A stretch of DNA of 64,000 nt from Verrucomicrobiota bacterium. GTDB lineage: Bacteria; Verrucomicrobiota; Verrucomicrobiia; Opitutales; Opitutaceae. Below the pieces are notes generated by a model. It was not told the DNA's origin. It saw only the letters and a program-made list of their open reading frames with translations, and searched no databases. The DNA is taken from NCBI GenBank assembly GCA_014584295.1, contig JACTNC010000053.1:62001-126000 (forward strand), read 5' to 3'. Below, piece after piece: positions 27,301-35,392 of this stretch. A program made the position numbers and the translations under genes. Numbering within the stretch: the first letter of the stretch is position 1; each line of letters opens with the position of its first letter.

Positions 27301-28523
27301 GGCGCGGCCATCGATGTTCCGCTCAGCACAACATAGGAGCTGTCGCTTGCCTGCGACAGCGACAGGATCTCACTGCCGGGTGCGAACAGGTCGACCGCTC
27401 CTGATCCGGTGTTGGACGATGTGGCAATGTCCTCTAGGCGGGTCGAATTTCCTACCGTGATGATGTTCTCCAGCGCATAGGTTGCCGGAAACGTGCGGGC
27501 CACATCCAGGTTCAATCCGTCATTTCCGGCAGCCGCGACAAAAACGATCCCGGCATCCCGCGCCCTCTGGATTGCGGCGATTTCCGTCTGTGACGGCCCC
27601 TGTCCCGTGCTGAGCGCGCCATAGCTCGCGTTGATGACCTTCGCCCCGTTCGCAATGGCATAGTCTATGCATTCGGCCGCGTCCGAAATGGATCCGCGCC
27701 CATCGCTCCCAAGAAACTTGAGTGCCATGATCTGGACCCGCCAGGCTACCCCGCTGACCCCGCGCCCGTTGTCGCCCACGGCGCCGATGATTCCCGCCAC
27801 ATGCGTGCCGTGCCCATTGTCGTCCGTGGGCGTACCACTGCCCGCGCTTCCGGATGCGACCATCGAATTGATGCCGTTCACATCGTCCACAAAACCGTTG
27901 CCATCGTCATCCCGACCGTTACCGGCAATCTCCCGCGAATTTCGCCACAGGTTGGCGGCGATGTCTTCGTGGGTCGCGCGCACGCCGCTGTCAATCACGG
28001 CTACAATTACTGCGGATGCGTCGGTGGTCGTGTCCCATGCCTCAGGAGCATCAATGTCCGCATCGGGCGTGCCCGAACTTTGACCCGTGTTGTTGAGCGC
28101 CCACTGTTCAGCCAGACGCGGGTCATTCGGCAGTGCCTGGGCCACACGGATGTAGTCCGGCTCAACGAACTCGTACAAACCGCTCGCGCGCAGGGAGAGG
28201 ATCGCATCGCGGACGGATGCACCGGAATTCAATTCCATGACCTGCTGCCGTTCCAGATGTCGAAAAACCCGCTTTGAACGCACACCCGCCTGTAACTCAG
28301 CCTTTGCAAAGGCCCCATCGGGACTTGTGCCTGAAATGACCGCCCCATCGCGCGCCCTCGCAAGAACGCGATCGGATCGAAAGCCTTGGCGCAACTCCGT
28401 GTCTGAAAAGTGCGACGTCACGCCGACCTTGCCTTCTACGCCAGCGGCTGGAAGCACGATCGAAAGGAAGAGAAGAATGGCACAGGACGCTTGCTGCGAT
28501 GGGATCACGGGGTAGAGCTGCAC
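24393..28523 (-). CDS. multidomain secreted subtilisin-family protease
   Basis: A 1376-residue S8 peptidase. The signal peptide is near residues 1-30. A propeptide-like region runs to 130. The catalytic domain spans about 135-465 with Asp178 ('VIDSG'), His238 ('NGHGTHVAG'), oxyanion Asn334 ('AAGND') and Ser404 ('SGTSMAAP'). Two 'NDDFA' beta domains (about 468-595, 596-735) follow. A PQQ-like propeller with repeated 'DGTVY.G..D..LYA.....G...W' (about 735-1090) comes next, then two copies of the domain also found in the exported protein at 21399. Start is GTG at 28523. All active residues are intact. Substrate and anchoring are unknown. Confidence 0.92.
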   Translation of the reverse strand: MQLYPVIPSQQASCAILLFLSIVLPAAGVEGKVGVTSHFSDTELRQGFRSDRVLARARDGAVISGTSPDGAFAKAELQAGVRSKRVFRHLERQQVMELNSGASVRDAILSLRASGLYEFVEPDYIRVAQALPNDPRLAEQWALNNTGQSSGTPDADIDAPEAWDTTTDASAVIVAVIDSGVRATHEDIAANLWRNSREIAGNGRDDDGNGFVDDVNGINSMVASGSAGSGTPTDDNGHGTHVAGIIGAVGDNGRGVSGVAWRVQIMALKFLGSDGRGSISDAAECIDYAIANGAKVINASYGALSTGQGPSQTEIAAIQRARDAGIVFVAAAGNDGLNLDVARTFPATYALENIITVGNSTRLEDIATSSNTGSGAVDLFAPGSEILSLSQASDSSYVVLSGTSMAAPQVTGAIALVRARYPDFNYRQAINRILRSVDPVAKYSGRVQTGGRLNLANALSGSDTRPFNDDFASRARLQGELVQVRSTSAGASAEAGEPGHAGFVPQATLWWSWTAPVSGLVNIDTQGSAFDSVLAVYTGSELGNLVPVASNDNAANSVASSVTFTAQAGSTYQIAAGGKSSSGGLLLLNLGASPANDDFASATILSGMNPMVTATNAKASAQANEPAHSGRSPRRSLWYRWTAPASTRYQAAVMSAQLNPVVAIYTGSSLTSLVPVASAVSTATDAEVNNAIAGFDALAGTTYLIAVDSAVIGTTEVNGEFTLTLTDAAWIAATNDSITSSPVIGADGTVYVGSNDGSFYAFNGSDGSVKWRYSIVPASLIDTCVAAIDGQGVIYFGASNGILYALVDAGSSATLKWSAALGGPITNAPALAVDGTIYIRIDKGTSATNAEAQLVALDGASGAIKWRYSFGTEASYASPSIAADGTVYVAGGDSALHAVTPAGSRKWRFATDGQVYSSPAIDTAGNVYFASINGTISSVSSGGVQRWRASAGGFVSSSLALANGTAYFGSYDHKLYALDMDSGLVRWTYLMNDEVRASSPAVAQDGSIFIGSYDKTIHQVNSDGTPRRTYAGANWFRSSVLLAGRRIYVGNNDGRLYAYDVGLRAASGQSGAWPQLRHNVRRSGRSEDGFDNAVVLDSDFGTGRLTNLSVRAVASTGEASLIMGFVVAGGASGEGKTLLLRGVGPGLQGFNVAGIMSDPELTLRSEQGSVLALNDDWGGGAAIADSASGVGAFALLRDSKDAAMLASVAPGLYTAQISAAGKSQGVVGDSGVVLAEIYDAQASGGTAGSRLINLSVRARSSPGDDVLIAGFTIAGGPRTVLIRGVGPSLTAYGVAGVIADPYLEIYQGNMLIRQNDNWMGATDVSEAAARAGAFALHPGSRDAAVVLKLNSGGYTVIVRGNGSSTGIVLAEVYELH

Positions 28524-28583
28524 GCGGTTTGGATCGGACTTCGCCTACAAATGTTGCTGAAAATTATTGGATCACCCGCCACG

Positions 28584-29057
28584 ATGATCGACAGCCTCAT
28601 GGAATCCTCCCCGATCAACCTGCGCAAACTGGAAAAATCAGCCCGCAGCGCAGCTCGCCAAGCTTACGCACCCTACTCCCGATTTCGTGTCGGCGCCGCG
28701 GTGATCGCTACGTCCGGCCGGATGTACACCGGATGTAATATCGAAAACGCTTCCTACGGACTCTGCAATTGTGCCGAGAGAACCGCCATTTTTGCGGCGA
28801 TCTCTGCCGGTGAAACCGCTATCAGCCACGTGGCGGTCTATACGCCAACGCCGAAGCCATCGTCCCCCTGCGGCGCGTGCCGCCAGGTCATCAATGAATT
28901 CGGACCCCATGCGCGCATCCTCTGCATTTGCGATTCGCGAGAGCGCATCGAGTCCACGTTGGATGCCCTGCTCCCCGATGCGTTCGGACCGAAGAACCTT
29001 GCACCCTCGGCTCGGAAATCGGGAAAATCCAGACGCAGGACTCAACCGCCAAAATAG
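28584..29057 (+). CDS. cdd: cytidine deaminase
   Basis: Cytidine deaminase converts cytidine and deoxycytidine to uridines in pyrimidine salvage. The 157-residue protein has 'AYAPYSRFRVGAAV', the zinc motif 'CNIENASYGLCNCAERTAIFAA', where Cys-Ala-Glu provides a ligand and the proton shuttle, and 'SPCGACRQVINEF' with the other two zinc cysteines. The three-Cys set marks the tetrameric T-CDA class. The ATG at 28584 is chosen, with 28599 equally possible. The C-terminal tail is long and basic. Its 3' end overlaps the convergent hisS by 16 bases. Confidence 0.93.
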   Translation: MIDSLMESSPINLRKLEKSARSAARQAYAPYSRFRVGAAVIATSGRMYTGCNIENASYGLCNCAERTAIFAAISAGETAISHVAVYTPTPKPSSPCGACRQVINEFGPHARILCICDSRERIESTLDALLPDAFGPKNLAPSARKSGKSRRRTQPPK

Positions 29058-30352
29058 CTGCGCACCTCCTCGAGCAACCCCGACTTGGCGACTTCCCGTT
29101 CACTGCGTTCCGTCAGATTGCGAATCTTCACAACCCCTTTTGCGAGTTCGTCACTGCCGTAAATCAGTGCCAGCCTTGCACCCGATTCGGCAGCGGCCTT
29201 GAACTGTTTGCCGAACGCGAGATCCCTCAGCGAAAATTCCACGCGATAACCCGCGGCACGCAGCGCGCGGATATCGCCGAGCGCTGACAGTCGCTCCCTT
29301 GGTCCCCCGATCACAACATAGACATCGGGTGCCTGCACGAGCGGAGGAGTGAGTCCCCGCTGTTCCAGGAGAAGCGCAAAGGTCATGTCGCCGATCGCGA
29401 ATCCGACGGCCGGAAGTTCGGCGTATCCGAGCTTCCCCACAAGGTTGTCATACCGACCTCCCCCCGCGAGCGCACGCAACTCGCCTTTGCGATCAAAGGC
29501 CTCGAAGACAAAGCCCGTATAGTAGGCAAGGCCGCGCACCACCCCCAGATCCACACTCACAAATTCACCAATGCCCATCGCCTCCAGATTCGCGAGCAAT
29601 CGACGCCACTCTTGAACTCGTGCTTTCAGTTTCTCTCCTCCGAGAGGAGCGAGCATTTGCTCCAGCGCCTGAAGCGAGCGGATGGATTGAAACGCAAGGA
29701 CCTGGGATTTTACCGCGGGATCAAGCGGACCATACTGGGAGACATAGTCCTTGAATGCGTCGTCCCCGATTTTCTCGTATCGATCCACTGCGCCCAGGAT
29801 CATCCGTGCTCGCGCATCATCCATCCCGATCGCTTCCAAGAAATAGAACCAGAGATTGCGATCGCTCAGCCTGACGGTAAAGTCTTCCGCACCCAGACCG
29901 AAACCGGTCATGCACTGAACCAGCAGGCTGATCAGCTCGGTTTCCGCCTCGATGCCGGGTTCTGCAAAGATGTCCGCATTGAACTGTGTAAAGCAGCGCC
30001 CGCGTCCTTTCTGCATGCGTTCGTACCGGTAGAACTCGGCGATGCTGAACCACTTGATGGGCCGCTTCAGAGCGTTGGCCTTTTCACCCACGAGTCGGCA
30101 GACGGTGGGAGTCATCTCCGGTCGCAAGGCCACCTCACGGCCGCCCTTGTCTACAAAGTTGAAGAGCTGTGTCTCGATCTCGTCTCCCGACTTTGCGCGG
30201 TACAGATCCAGCGGCTCAAGAACCGGTGCATCGTATTCCGCAAATCCATGGGCATGTGCCGCCTGACGCCAGAGTCGGAAGATGTGCGCACGCTGCGCGA
30301 ACGCATCAGGATAAAATTCGCGAAAACCAGGAAGCGTCTGAAACGATGCCAT
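29042..30352 (-). CDS. hisS: histidyl-tRNA synthetase
   Basis: HisRS charges tRNA-His. The 436-residue class II synthetase begins 'LPGFREFYPDAF', has motif 2 'FYRYERMQKGRGRCFTQFNAD', the HisA motif 'RGLAYYTGFVFEAF', motif 3 'GFAIGDMTFALLLEQ', and an anticodon-binding domain ending 'VKIRNLTERSEREV'. 'LRPEMTP' is also canonical. All active-site motifs are present. The gene lies downstream of the HU/IHF-like gene on the same strand, with about 130 bases between them. Confidence 0.97.
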   Translation of the reverse strand: MASFQTLPGFREFYPDAFAQRAHIFRLWRQAAHAHGFAEYDAPVLEPLDLYRAKSGDEIETQLFNFVDKGGREVALRPEMTPTVCRLVGEKANALKRPIKWFSIAEFYRYERMQKGRGRCFTQFNADIFAEPGIEAETELISLLVQCMTGFGLGAEDFTVRLSDRNLWFYFLEAIGMDDARARMILGAVDRYEKIGDDAFKDYVSQYGPLDPAVKSQVLAFQSIRSLQALEQMLAPLGGEKLKARVQEWRRLLANLEAMGIGEFVSVDLGVVRGLAYYTGFVFEAFDRKGELRALAGGGRYDNLVGKLGYAELPAVGFAIGDMTFALLLEQRGLTPPLVQAPDVYVVIGGPRERLSALGDIRALRAAGYRVEFSLRDLAFGKQFKAAAESGARLALIYGSDELAKGVVKIRNLTERSEREVAKSGLLEEVRSYFGG

Positions 30353-30484
30353 GAAGCGCAGGAAATGGCCCGCCTGGCCTTTCGGTGCGACAAAAAACCC
30401 GCGGAAGGGAATGTCCGCGGGAGAAATTTCGCAAAGCTGCGGCGAGTCCGGAAACTCCAGCAGCGCGAGATCGGCAGCGCCGCT

Positions 30485-30802
30485 TCAAAGCGCTTGAATG
30501 TCGAGCTTCTTGAGAAGTTGCTTCAGGATCTTGCCGGACTTGAATTTGACGACCGCACGTTCCGGAATAACCACTTCGGTTTCAGGCTTGTTCGGATTCC
30601 GTCCAATGCGAGCCTTGCGCCTTTGAACTTCAAGAACACCGAAATTACGGAGCTCCACATTGCGTCCCTCAGCCAAGGCACGCATCACAATGTCCAATGT
30701 CATTTGAACCGTGTGCACGATCTCCTTTTGCGGAAAGCCGGTCTTCTCGTAGATTTCGAGAACGATTTCTCTCTTTGTGAGATTGGTGAGGGGCGTCGTC
30801 AT
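30485..30802 (-). CDS. HU/IHF-family DNA-bending protein
   Basis: A 105-residue nucleoid protein. It has 'LTKREIVLEIYEKTGFPQKEI', the helical body 'VQMTLDIVMRALAEGRNVELRNFGVLEV', and the beta-arm 'RKARIGRNPNKPETEVVIPER' with the intercalating Pro in 'RNP'. 'FGVLEVQRRKARIGRNP' is closer to IHF than to HU. The Lys-rich C-terminus 'KSGKILKQLLKKL' is slightly extended. It is divergent from the ClpX-like gene. Whether it forms homodimers or pairs with another subunit cannot be seen. Confidence 0.93.
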   Translation of the reverse strand: MTTPLTNLTKREIVLEIYEKTGFPQKEIVHTVQMTLDIVMRALAEGRNVELRNFGVLEVQRRKARIGRNPNKPETEVVIPERAVVKFKSGKILKQLLKKLDIQAL

Positions 30803-30904
30803 GGGAGTTATCCTTTTGTTTGTCTTCCGGTTATGTGAGATGTCCTAAAGAATTTTCCGTTCCATCGATTCGTCAACAACTAACACGCCTTTTCAGGAAT
30901 AATA

Positions 30905-32509
30905 ATGAGCGAAGGAGAGCCGCAAAGTCCACTAGAACAACTGCCTAAGCAGATTCAGGATCTGCTCAAAGGTTCCCCTTTTCGTGCAGCTTTTACAAAT
31001 TCTGCCCAATCGGGGGAACCGTCCCCTTCGGCGGGCAAGGCGGCCCACCCTGAGCCGGATTCGTCCGAAACCCTAGCGAAAATCCGAAATTTCAGTCTTC
31101 GACCAAAGGAAATCAGGGACCATCTGGATCGTTTTGTCATCCAGCAAAACGAAGCGAAAAAGGTGCTATCGGTATCCATTTGCGATCATTACAACCATGT
31201 TCGAGCCTGCCTCGAAAACCCGGAGCTCCGGGAAACCGATTACGCGAAGCAAAACATCCTTCTTCTTGGTCCAACCGGGGTCGGGAAAACCTACCTCATG
31301 CGATGCATCGCACGACTCATCGGCGTGCCCTTCGTGAAGGCGGACGCCACCAAGTTTTCGGAAACCGGCTATGTCGGCGGTGACGTCGAGGACCTCATCC
31401 GCGACCTGGTCAAGGCGGCCAACGGAGACGTCGAACTCGCACAGTACGGCATCGTCTACATCGATGAGATCGACAAGATCGCAACCAGCACGGGTTCAGC
31501 CACTGGCGGAAGCGGGCGCGATGTTTCCGGACGAGGCGTTCAAATAAATCTTCTGAAGCTCATGGAGGAGACGGACGTCAACCTCGCGAGCCAGACCGAT
31601 TTTGCCGCGCAGATGCAGGCAATGATGGATTTCCAACGCTCCGGGAAACCCCGAAAGCGCACGATCAATACCCGGCACATCCTTTTCATTGTCAGCGGTG
31701 CATTCGACAAACTCGCCCTCTCCGTCAAACGTCGACTCCAAAGCAGCAATATCGGGTTCTCGGCGGCAAACTCCGCACTTGGCGCTCAAACCTATGAAAA
31801 CGATTCCGACTACCTTCAGTTGGTGCAGTCGCGCGACATCATCGACTACGGCATGGAGCCGGAATTTGTGGGGCGCCTCCCAGTTCGCGTGGCATGCCAG
31901 GGACTCACTGCCGACGATCTGGAAAAGATTCTTCTGACGAGCGAGGGGAGCATCCTCTCGCAATACCGCGCGGATTTTTCGGGCTACGGAATTGATTTCG
32001 AAATCACTCCCGACGCGATCACTGAAGTCGCCGAACGCGCGAGCCGGGAAAACACCGGAGCGCGCGGATTGATGACCGTGCTTGAACGCGTGTTTCGCGA
32101 CTTCAAATTCGAGCTGCCCTCGACTGCCATCAAGAGCTTCCGAATCGATGCGGCTACAGTGGCGAAGCCCATCGATACGCTGCGCCAGCTCCTGCGGGAA
32201 AACGCCGACCAGCAGCACGCGGTCTTCCGGGCCGAGGTCACGGCTTTTGCTGCACGGTTCAAGGAGGAATTTGGCTTCGAACTGGACTTCGACGAGTCTG
32301 CGGTGGCTGCATTGATCGACTTGAGCCTCAAGCAGGACAAAACCATCCGTGCCCTATGCGAAGAGGGCTTTCGTGATTTCCAGCATGGTCTCAAGCTTCT
32401 GACCAAGGAGGGGGAATCCCGACGGTTCTCCATATCCAGGGAAACCGTTCTCAATCCACAGGGCACCCTTTCAAGATGGGTCGTCGAGCACTTCAAGACC
32501 GCGTCATGA
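30905..32509 (+). CDS. ClpX-like AAA+ unfoldase without zinc-binding domain
   Basis: A 534-residue AAA+ protein of the ClpX/HslU clade. It has 'LRPKEIRDHLDRFVIQQNEAKKVL', Walker A 'GPTGVGKT' (122-129), the substrate pore loop 'GYVG' (155-158), Walker B 'VYIDEID' (184-190), an 'IGF' tripeptide (283-285) where ClpX docks on ClpP, sensor-1 'FIVSGAFD', and sensor-2 'ENTGARGLMTVLERV'. The N-terminal four-cysteine zinc domain of standard ClpX is absent; the first 60 residues are a Pro/Ser-rich leader. A C-terminal extension of about 130 residues is added. It may be a specialised second ClpX that still works with ClpP. Confidence 0.88.
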   Translation: MSEGEPQSPLEQLPKQIQDLLKGSPFRAAFTNSAQSGEPSPSAGKAAHPEPDSSETLAKIRNFSLRPKEIRDHLDRFVIQQNEAKKVLSVSICDHYNHVRACLENPELRETDYAKQNILLLGPTGVGKTYLMRCIARLIGVPFVKADATKFSETGYVGGDVEDLIRDLVKAANGDVELAQYGIVYIDEIDKIATSTGSATGGSGRDVSGRGVQINLLKLMEETDVNLASQTDFAAQMQAMMDFQRSGKPRKRTINTRHILFIVSGAFDKLALSVKRRLQSSNIGFSAANSALGAQTYENDSDYLQLVQSRDIIDYGMEPEFVGRLPVRVACQGLTADDLEKILLTSEGSILSQYRADFSGYGIDFEITPDAITEVAERASRENTGARGLMTVLERVFRDFKFELPSTAIKSFRIDAATVAKPIDTLRQLLRENADQQHAVFRAEVTAFAARFKEEFGFELDFDESAVAALIDLSLKQDKTIRALCEEGFRDFQHGLKLLTKEGESRRFSISRETVLNPQGTLSRWVVEHFKTAS

Positions 32510-32537
32510 TTTTGGAACTGCCGGAATACAGCCGGCA

Positions 32538-33278
32538 ATGACGCGACAGCACGTTTTCTCCCATACAGCGCCAGGCACCATGCCAGATCCTGTTGCAGTC
32601 AATTCCATGTTTGGGCGAATCGCCCGACGATACGACGCCGCGAACCATCTTCTCAGTGGAGGAATCGATCGCTGGTGGCGCCGCCGACTCGTGCGCGTTG
32701 TTGGAAAGGGCATGCCCGCAAGGGTTCTGGACCTGGCAACAGGAAGCGGGGACGTCGCCTTTGCCCTCGCACGCGCGCTGCCCCGCTCAACTGCGATCAC
32801 GGGAATGGATTTCTGCAAGCCCATGCTGGATGAGGCCGAACTCAAGAAAGCCTCTCTTCCCAAGGAGCATCAAAACGTCATCTTCCGACAGGGTGACGCC
32901 CTCAGCCTACCGTTGCCGGATGGCAGCGTGGATGCCGTGACCATCTCTTTCGGTCTTCGGAACATGGAGGACCGCCACCGCGCCCTAAGCGAAATGCGCC
33001 GGGTGCTGATTCAGGGAGGCCATGTCCACGTGCTTGAATTCTCCCAGCCCCAACGATGGTTTCGACCATTCTACAGGTTCTATCTGCGACACATCATGCC
33101 ACGACTGGCGAAGGCAGTCACCGGTGACAAGGCCGCCTACGATTACCTTTGCGGCTCCGTTGAAACATTTCCCTCCCATTCCGAGCTCTCAACCGAGATC
33201 AAGGAAGCCGGATTTTTTTCAGTGAACGTTGTAAGAATGACATTCGGGATTGTCGCTCTTCACACCGCAACAAAGTAA
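32538..33278 (+). CDS. menG: demethylmenaquinone methyltransferase
   Basis: A 246-residue UbiE/MenG-family enzyme performing the last methylation of menaquinone (or a ubiquinone precursor) using SAM. Signatures are 'MFGRIARRYDAANHLLSGGIDRWWRRRLV', the SAM motif 'VLDLATGSGDVAFALA', 'DFCKPML', 'VTISFGLRNMEDRHRALSEMRRVL', and 'VTGDKAAYDYLCGSVETFPS'. It is the standard length. Menaquinone is more likely in this lineage, so menG is used. It follows the ClpX-like gene by 28 bases and may share its transcript. Confidence 0.93.
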   Translation: MTRQHVFSHTAPGTMPDPVAVNSMFGRIARRYDAANHLLSGGIDRWWRRRLVRVVGKGMPARVLDLATGSGDVAFALARALPRSTAITGMDFCKPMLDEAELKKASLPKEHQNVIFRQGDALSLPLPDGSVDAVTISFGLRNMEDRHRALSEMRRVLIQGGHVHVLEFSQPQRWFRPFYRFYLRHIMPRLAKAVTGDKAAYDYLCGSVETFPSHSELSTEIKEAGFFSVNVVRMTFGIVALHTATK

Positions 33279-33322
33279 ATCCGGCGCACACCCGCGCCCC
33301 CTACCGGCACACACTTGGGTGA

Positions 33323-33643
33323 TCAGGCGAAAGACTTGCCACACCCGCAGGTGCTCTGCGCATTCGGATTTCTGATCTCGAAGCCCTTGCCCTGAAGTCC
33401 GTCATCAAAGTCGATGCTGGAGCCGTCGAGATACGCCAGGCTTGTCGCATCAACCAGGAATGCAACCCCCTCGCTCTCAATAGTTTGGTCGCCAGGCTTC
33501 TCGTGATCAAATGACATGCCGTACTGAAATCCCGAGCACCCCCCTGATTCAACAAATACACGGAGCTTCTTTGACTCTGAATCAACCTGCTCTGAGTGCA
33601 TCGCTGTTACCTGAGCCGCAGCCCGCGGCGTGAGAGTAATCAT
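33323..33643 (-). CDS. A-type iron-sulfur cluster carrier (IscA/ErpA-like)
   Basis: A 106-residue HesB/IscA-family protein that transfers Fe-S clusters to targets such as RimO-type enzymes. It has 'ITLTPRAAAQV', 'LRVFVESGGCSGFQYGMSFD' with the first conserved Cys, and the C-terminal 'NPNAQSTCGCGKSF' with the other two. 'SGFQYG' and 'ESEGVAFLVD' match ErpA-like proteins. It is convergent with menG and has no sufB or iscU neighbour. Confidence 0.92.
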   Translation of the reverse strand: MITLTPRAAAQVTAMHSEQVDSESKKLRVFVESGGCSGFQYGMSFDHEKPGDQTIESEGVAFLVDATSLAYLDGSSIDFDDGLQGKGFEIRNPNAQSTCGCGKSFA

Positions 33644-33867
33644 GCTAAAAGCCTATTAAAACGGGACGATGTGTCAACGTCGTCACCCGCTTGAAGCAGT
33701 TTTCATGCTAGAAACCGATTTCACCGCTTGCCTCAGACTTTCACGGCATCTTTCCTCACAAGACGTGCCTACCGCCTTCCTTCAATCCCTGCCCGCTTTG
33801 CATCCCCCTGATCGCGCCCACGACGCCCGACAGCATTCGCCCGCGGGCATCGCCTGATTGACGCACC

Positions 33868-35376
33868 ATGGCCGGCCCCGGATTCAGTCAGGATCTTCGT
33901 CTCCGCCAGACCCAATCTCTGGTTCTTGCGCCGCAATTGCGGCAATCCTTGAAGATCCTGCAGGTTGCTGCGCTGGACCTGCGCTCCGTCATCCAGGAAG
34001 AATTGCAAAATAATCCGACCCTTGAGGAGTTGCCGATGGACGGCATCAGTCTCGAAAAGGCCGCGGAGGACCATGCGAACGAGGATCACGCGCAAAATGG
34101 TGACGGCGCGGGCGGCGAGCACACCACCTCTCCCAACGGGAACGAGCCGCCTGAGCGCGAACAAATGGATTTTTCAAAGGAGTATGAGATCCTGACAAAG
34201 CTCGATGATGACTGGCGTGACTTCATGGCCAACGCGGGCGGCGCCCAGCCTTTCACGAGCGATGACGCCGAAAGGCGCCAGCATTTCTTCGACTCCCTTG
34301 TCAGTGAGACATCCCTTCAGGAGCACCTGATGCGGCAGGCAGAGATGACAGACCTTGATAAACCTGCCATGACTGCCATGCAGCACCTGATTGGCAGCCT
34401 CGATGACCGCGGGTTTCTCACGGAGACTCCGGCGGATGTCGCCCTTCAAACCGAGCTTCCGCTCGAGACCGTGCAGATCGCCCTGCAGACGCTCAAGACC
34501 TTCGAGCCCGCAGGCATCGGCGCAAAGGATCTCGGGGAATGCCTGCTTCTCCAATTGAAGGCAAAGGGTCGGAGCGACTCTCTCGCGGCGCGCATCGTGC
34601 GCGATCATTTTGTCCTGCTCACCCGGCGCCGCATACCGGACATCGCACGGAAGCTTGGATCGGCGATGGAGGATGTGCAGGTGGCGATCGAGGAGATCGG
34701 CACACTCGATCCGGCCCCCGGACGTCGCTTCGCTGACGACAACAACCGGGTCGTGGTGCCCGATGTGACAGTGGAGGAGGACCATGGCGAGTGGAAGATC
34801 ACCCTTAACAACGACTACATCCCGCGCCTGCGCATTTCCAATACCTACAAGGAAATGATCGCAAAGGGCTCGCTCTCGAAGGACGAGAGGGACTATGTGC
34901 GCGAACGCATGCGATCCGGGAAATTTCTGATCAACTCGATCGAGCAGCGCCAGCAGACGATCGAGCGCATCACCCGTGAGATCATCCGGGCACAGGAGGA
35001 TTTCTTCAAGGAGGGCGTGTCAAAGTTGAAGCCCCTGACAATGACTCAGATTGCTGATGTCGTCGGCGTTCACGAGACGACTGTGAGTCGAGCGATCGCC
35101 AACAAATTCATCAAGACCCCGCATGGGGTCTTCGATTTCAAATTTTTCTTCACCTCCGGATATCAGGCTGACAGCGGCGACGCCGTCTCCAACACGAGTG
35201 TGAAGGAAATGATCGGCGAACTGATCAACCTCGAGGACAAGAGCCGTCCGCTCAGCGATCAGGAGATCGTCGCGAAACTCCAGGAAAAGGGAATCACCCT
35301 CGCTCGTCGAACCGTGGCCAAGTACCGCGAAGAACTCGGACTCCTCCCGAGTAACCTTCGCCGCGACTTCACCTGA
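33868..35376 (+). CDS. rpoN: RNA polymerase sigma-54 factor
   Basis: A 502-residue sigma-54. Region I is Gln/Leu-rich ('LRLRQTQSLVLAPQLRQSLKILQ'), region II is acidic and variable (about residues 60-100), and the core-binding and helix-turn-helix regions follow, with 'LTMTQIADVVGVHETTVSRAIANK'. The C-terminal RpoN box reads 'ARRTVAKYRE' in 'GITLARRTVAKYREELGLL'. All parts needed for -12/-24 promoter recognition are present. No convincing sigma-54 promoter was spotted in this window. It starts about 220 bases from the divergent Fe-S carrier gene. Confidence 0.97.
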   Translation: MAGPGFSQDLRLRQTQSLVLAPQLRQSLKILQVAALDLRSVIQEELQNNPTLEELPMDGISLEKAAEDHANEDHAQNGDGAGGEHTTSPNGNEPPEREQMDFSKEYEILTKLDDDWRDFMANAGGAQPFTSDDAERRQHFFDSLVSETSLQEHLMRQAEMTDLDKPAMTAMQHLIGSLDDRGFLTETPADVALQTELPLETVQIALQTLKTFEPAGIGAKDLGECLLLQLKAKGRSDSLAARIVRDHFVLLTRRRIPDIARKLGSAMEDVQVAIEEIGTLDPAPGRRFADDNNRVVVPDVTVEEDHGEWKITLNNDYIPRLRISNTYKEMIAKGSLSKDERDYVRERMRSGKFLINSIEQRQQTIERITREIIRAQEDFFKEGVSKLKPLTMTQIADVVGVHETTVSRAIANKFIKTPHGVFDFKFFFTSGYQADSGDAVSNTSVKEMIGELINLEDKSRPLSDQEIVAKLQEKGITLARRTVAKYREELGLLPSNLRRDFT

Positions 35377-35392
35377 GTCGCCACGCCGCCGT

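Noticed and set aside
29612..30838. Long plus-strand frame opposite hisS and the HU/IHF gene
   Set aside because: It spans two well-supported genes on the other strand and has no recognisable domain.
33669..33857. A 62-codon plus-strand frame before rpoN
   Set aside because: No similarity or composition suggests a real protein; the region more likely holds the promoters of rpoN and the Fe-S carrier gene.
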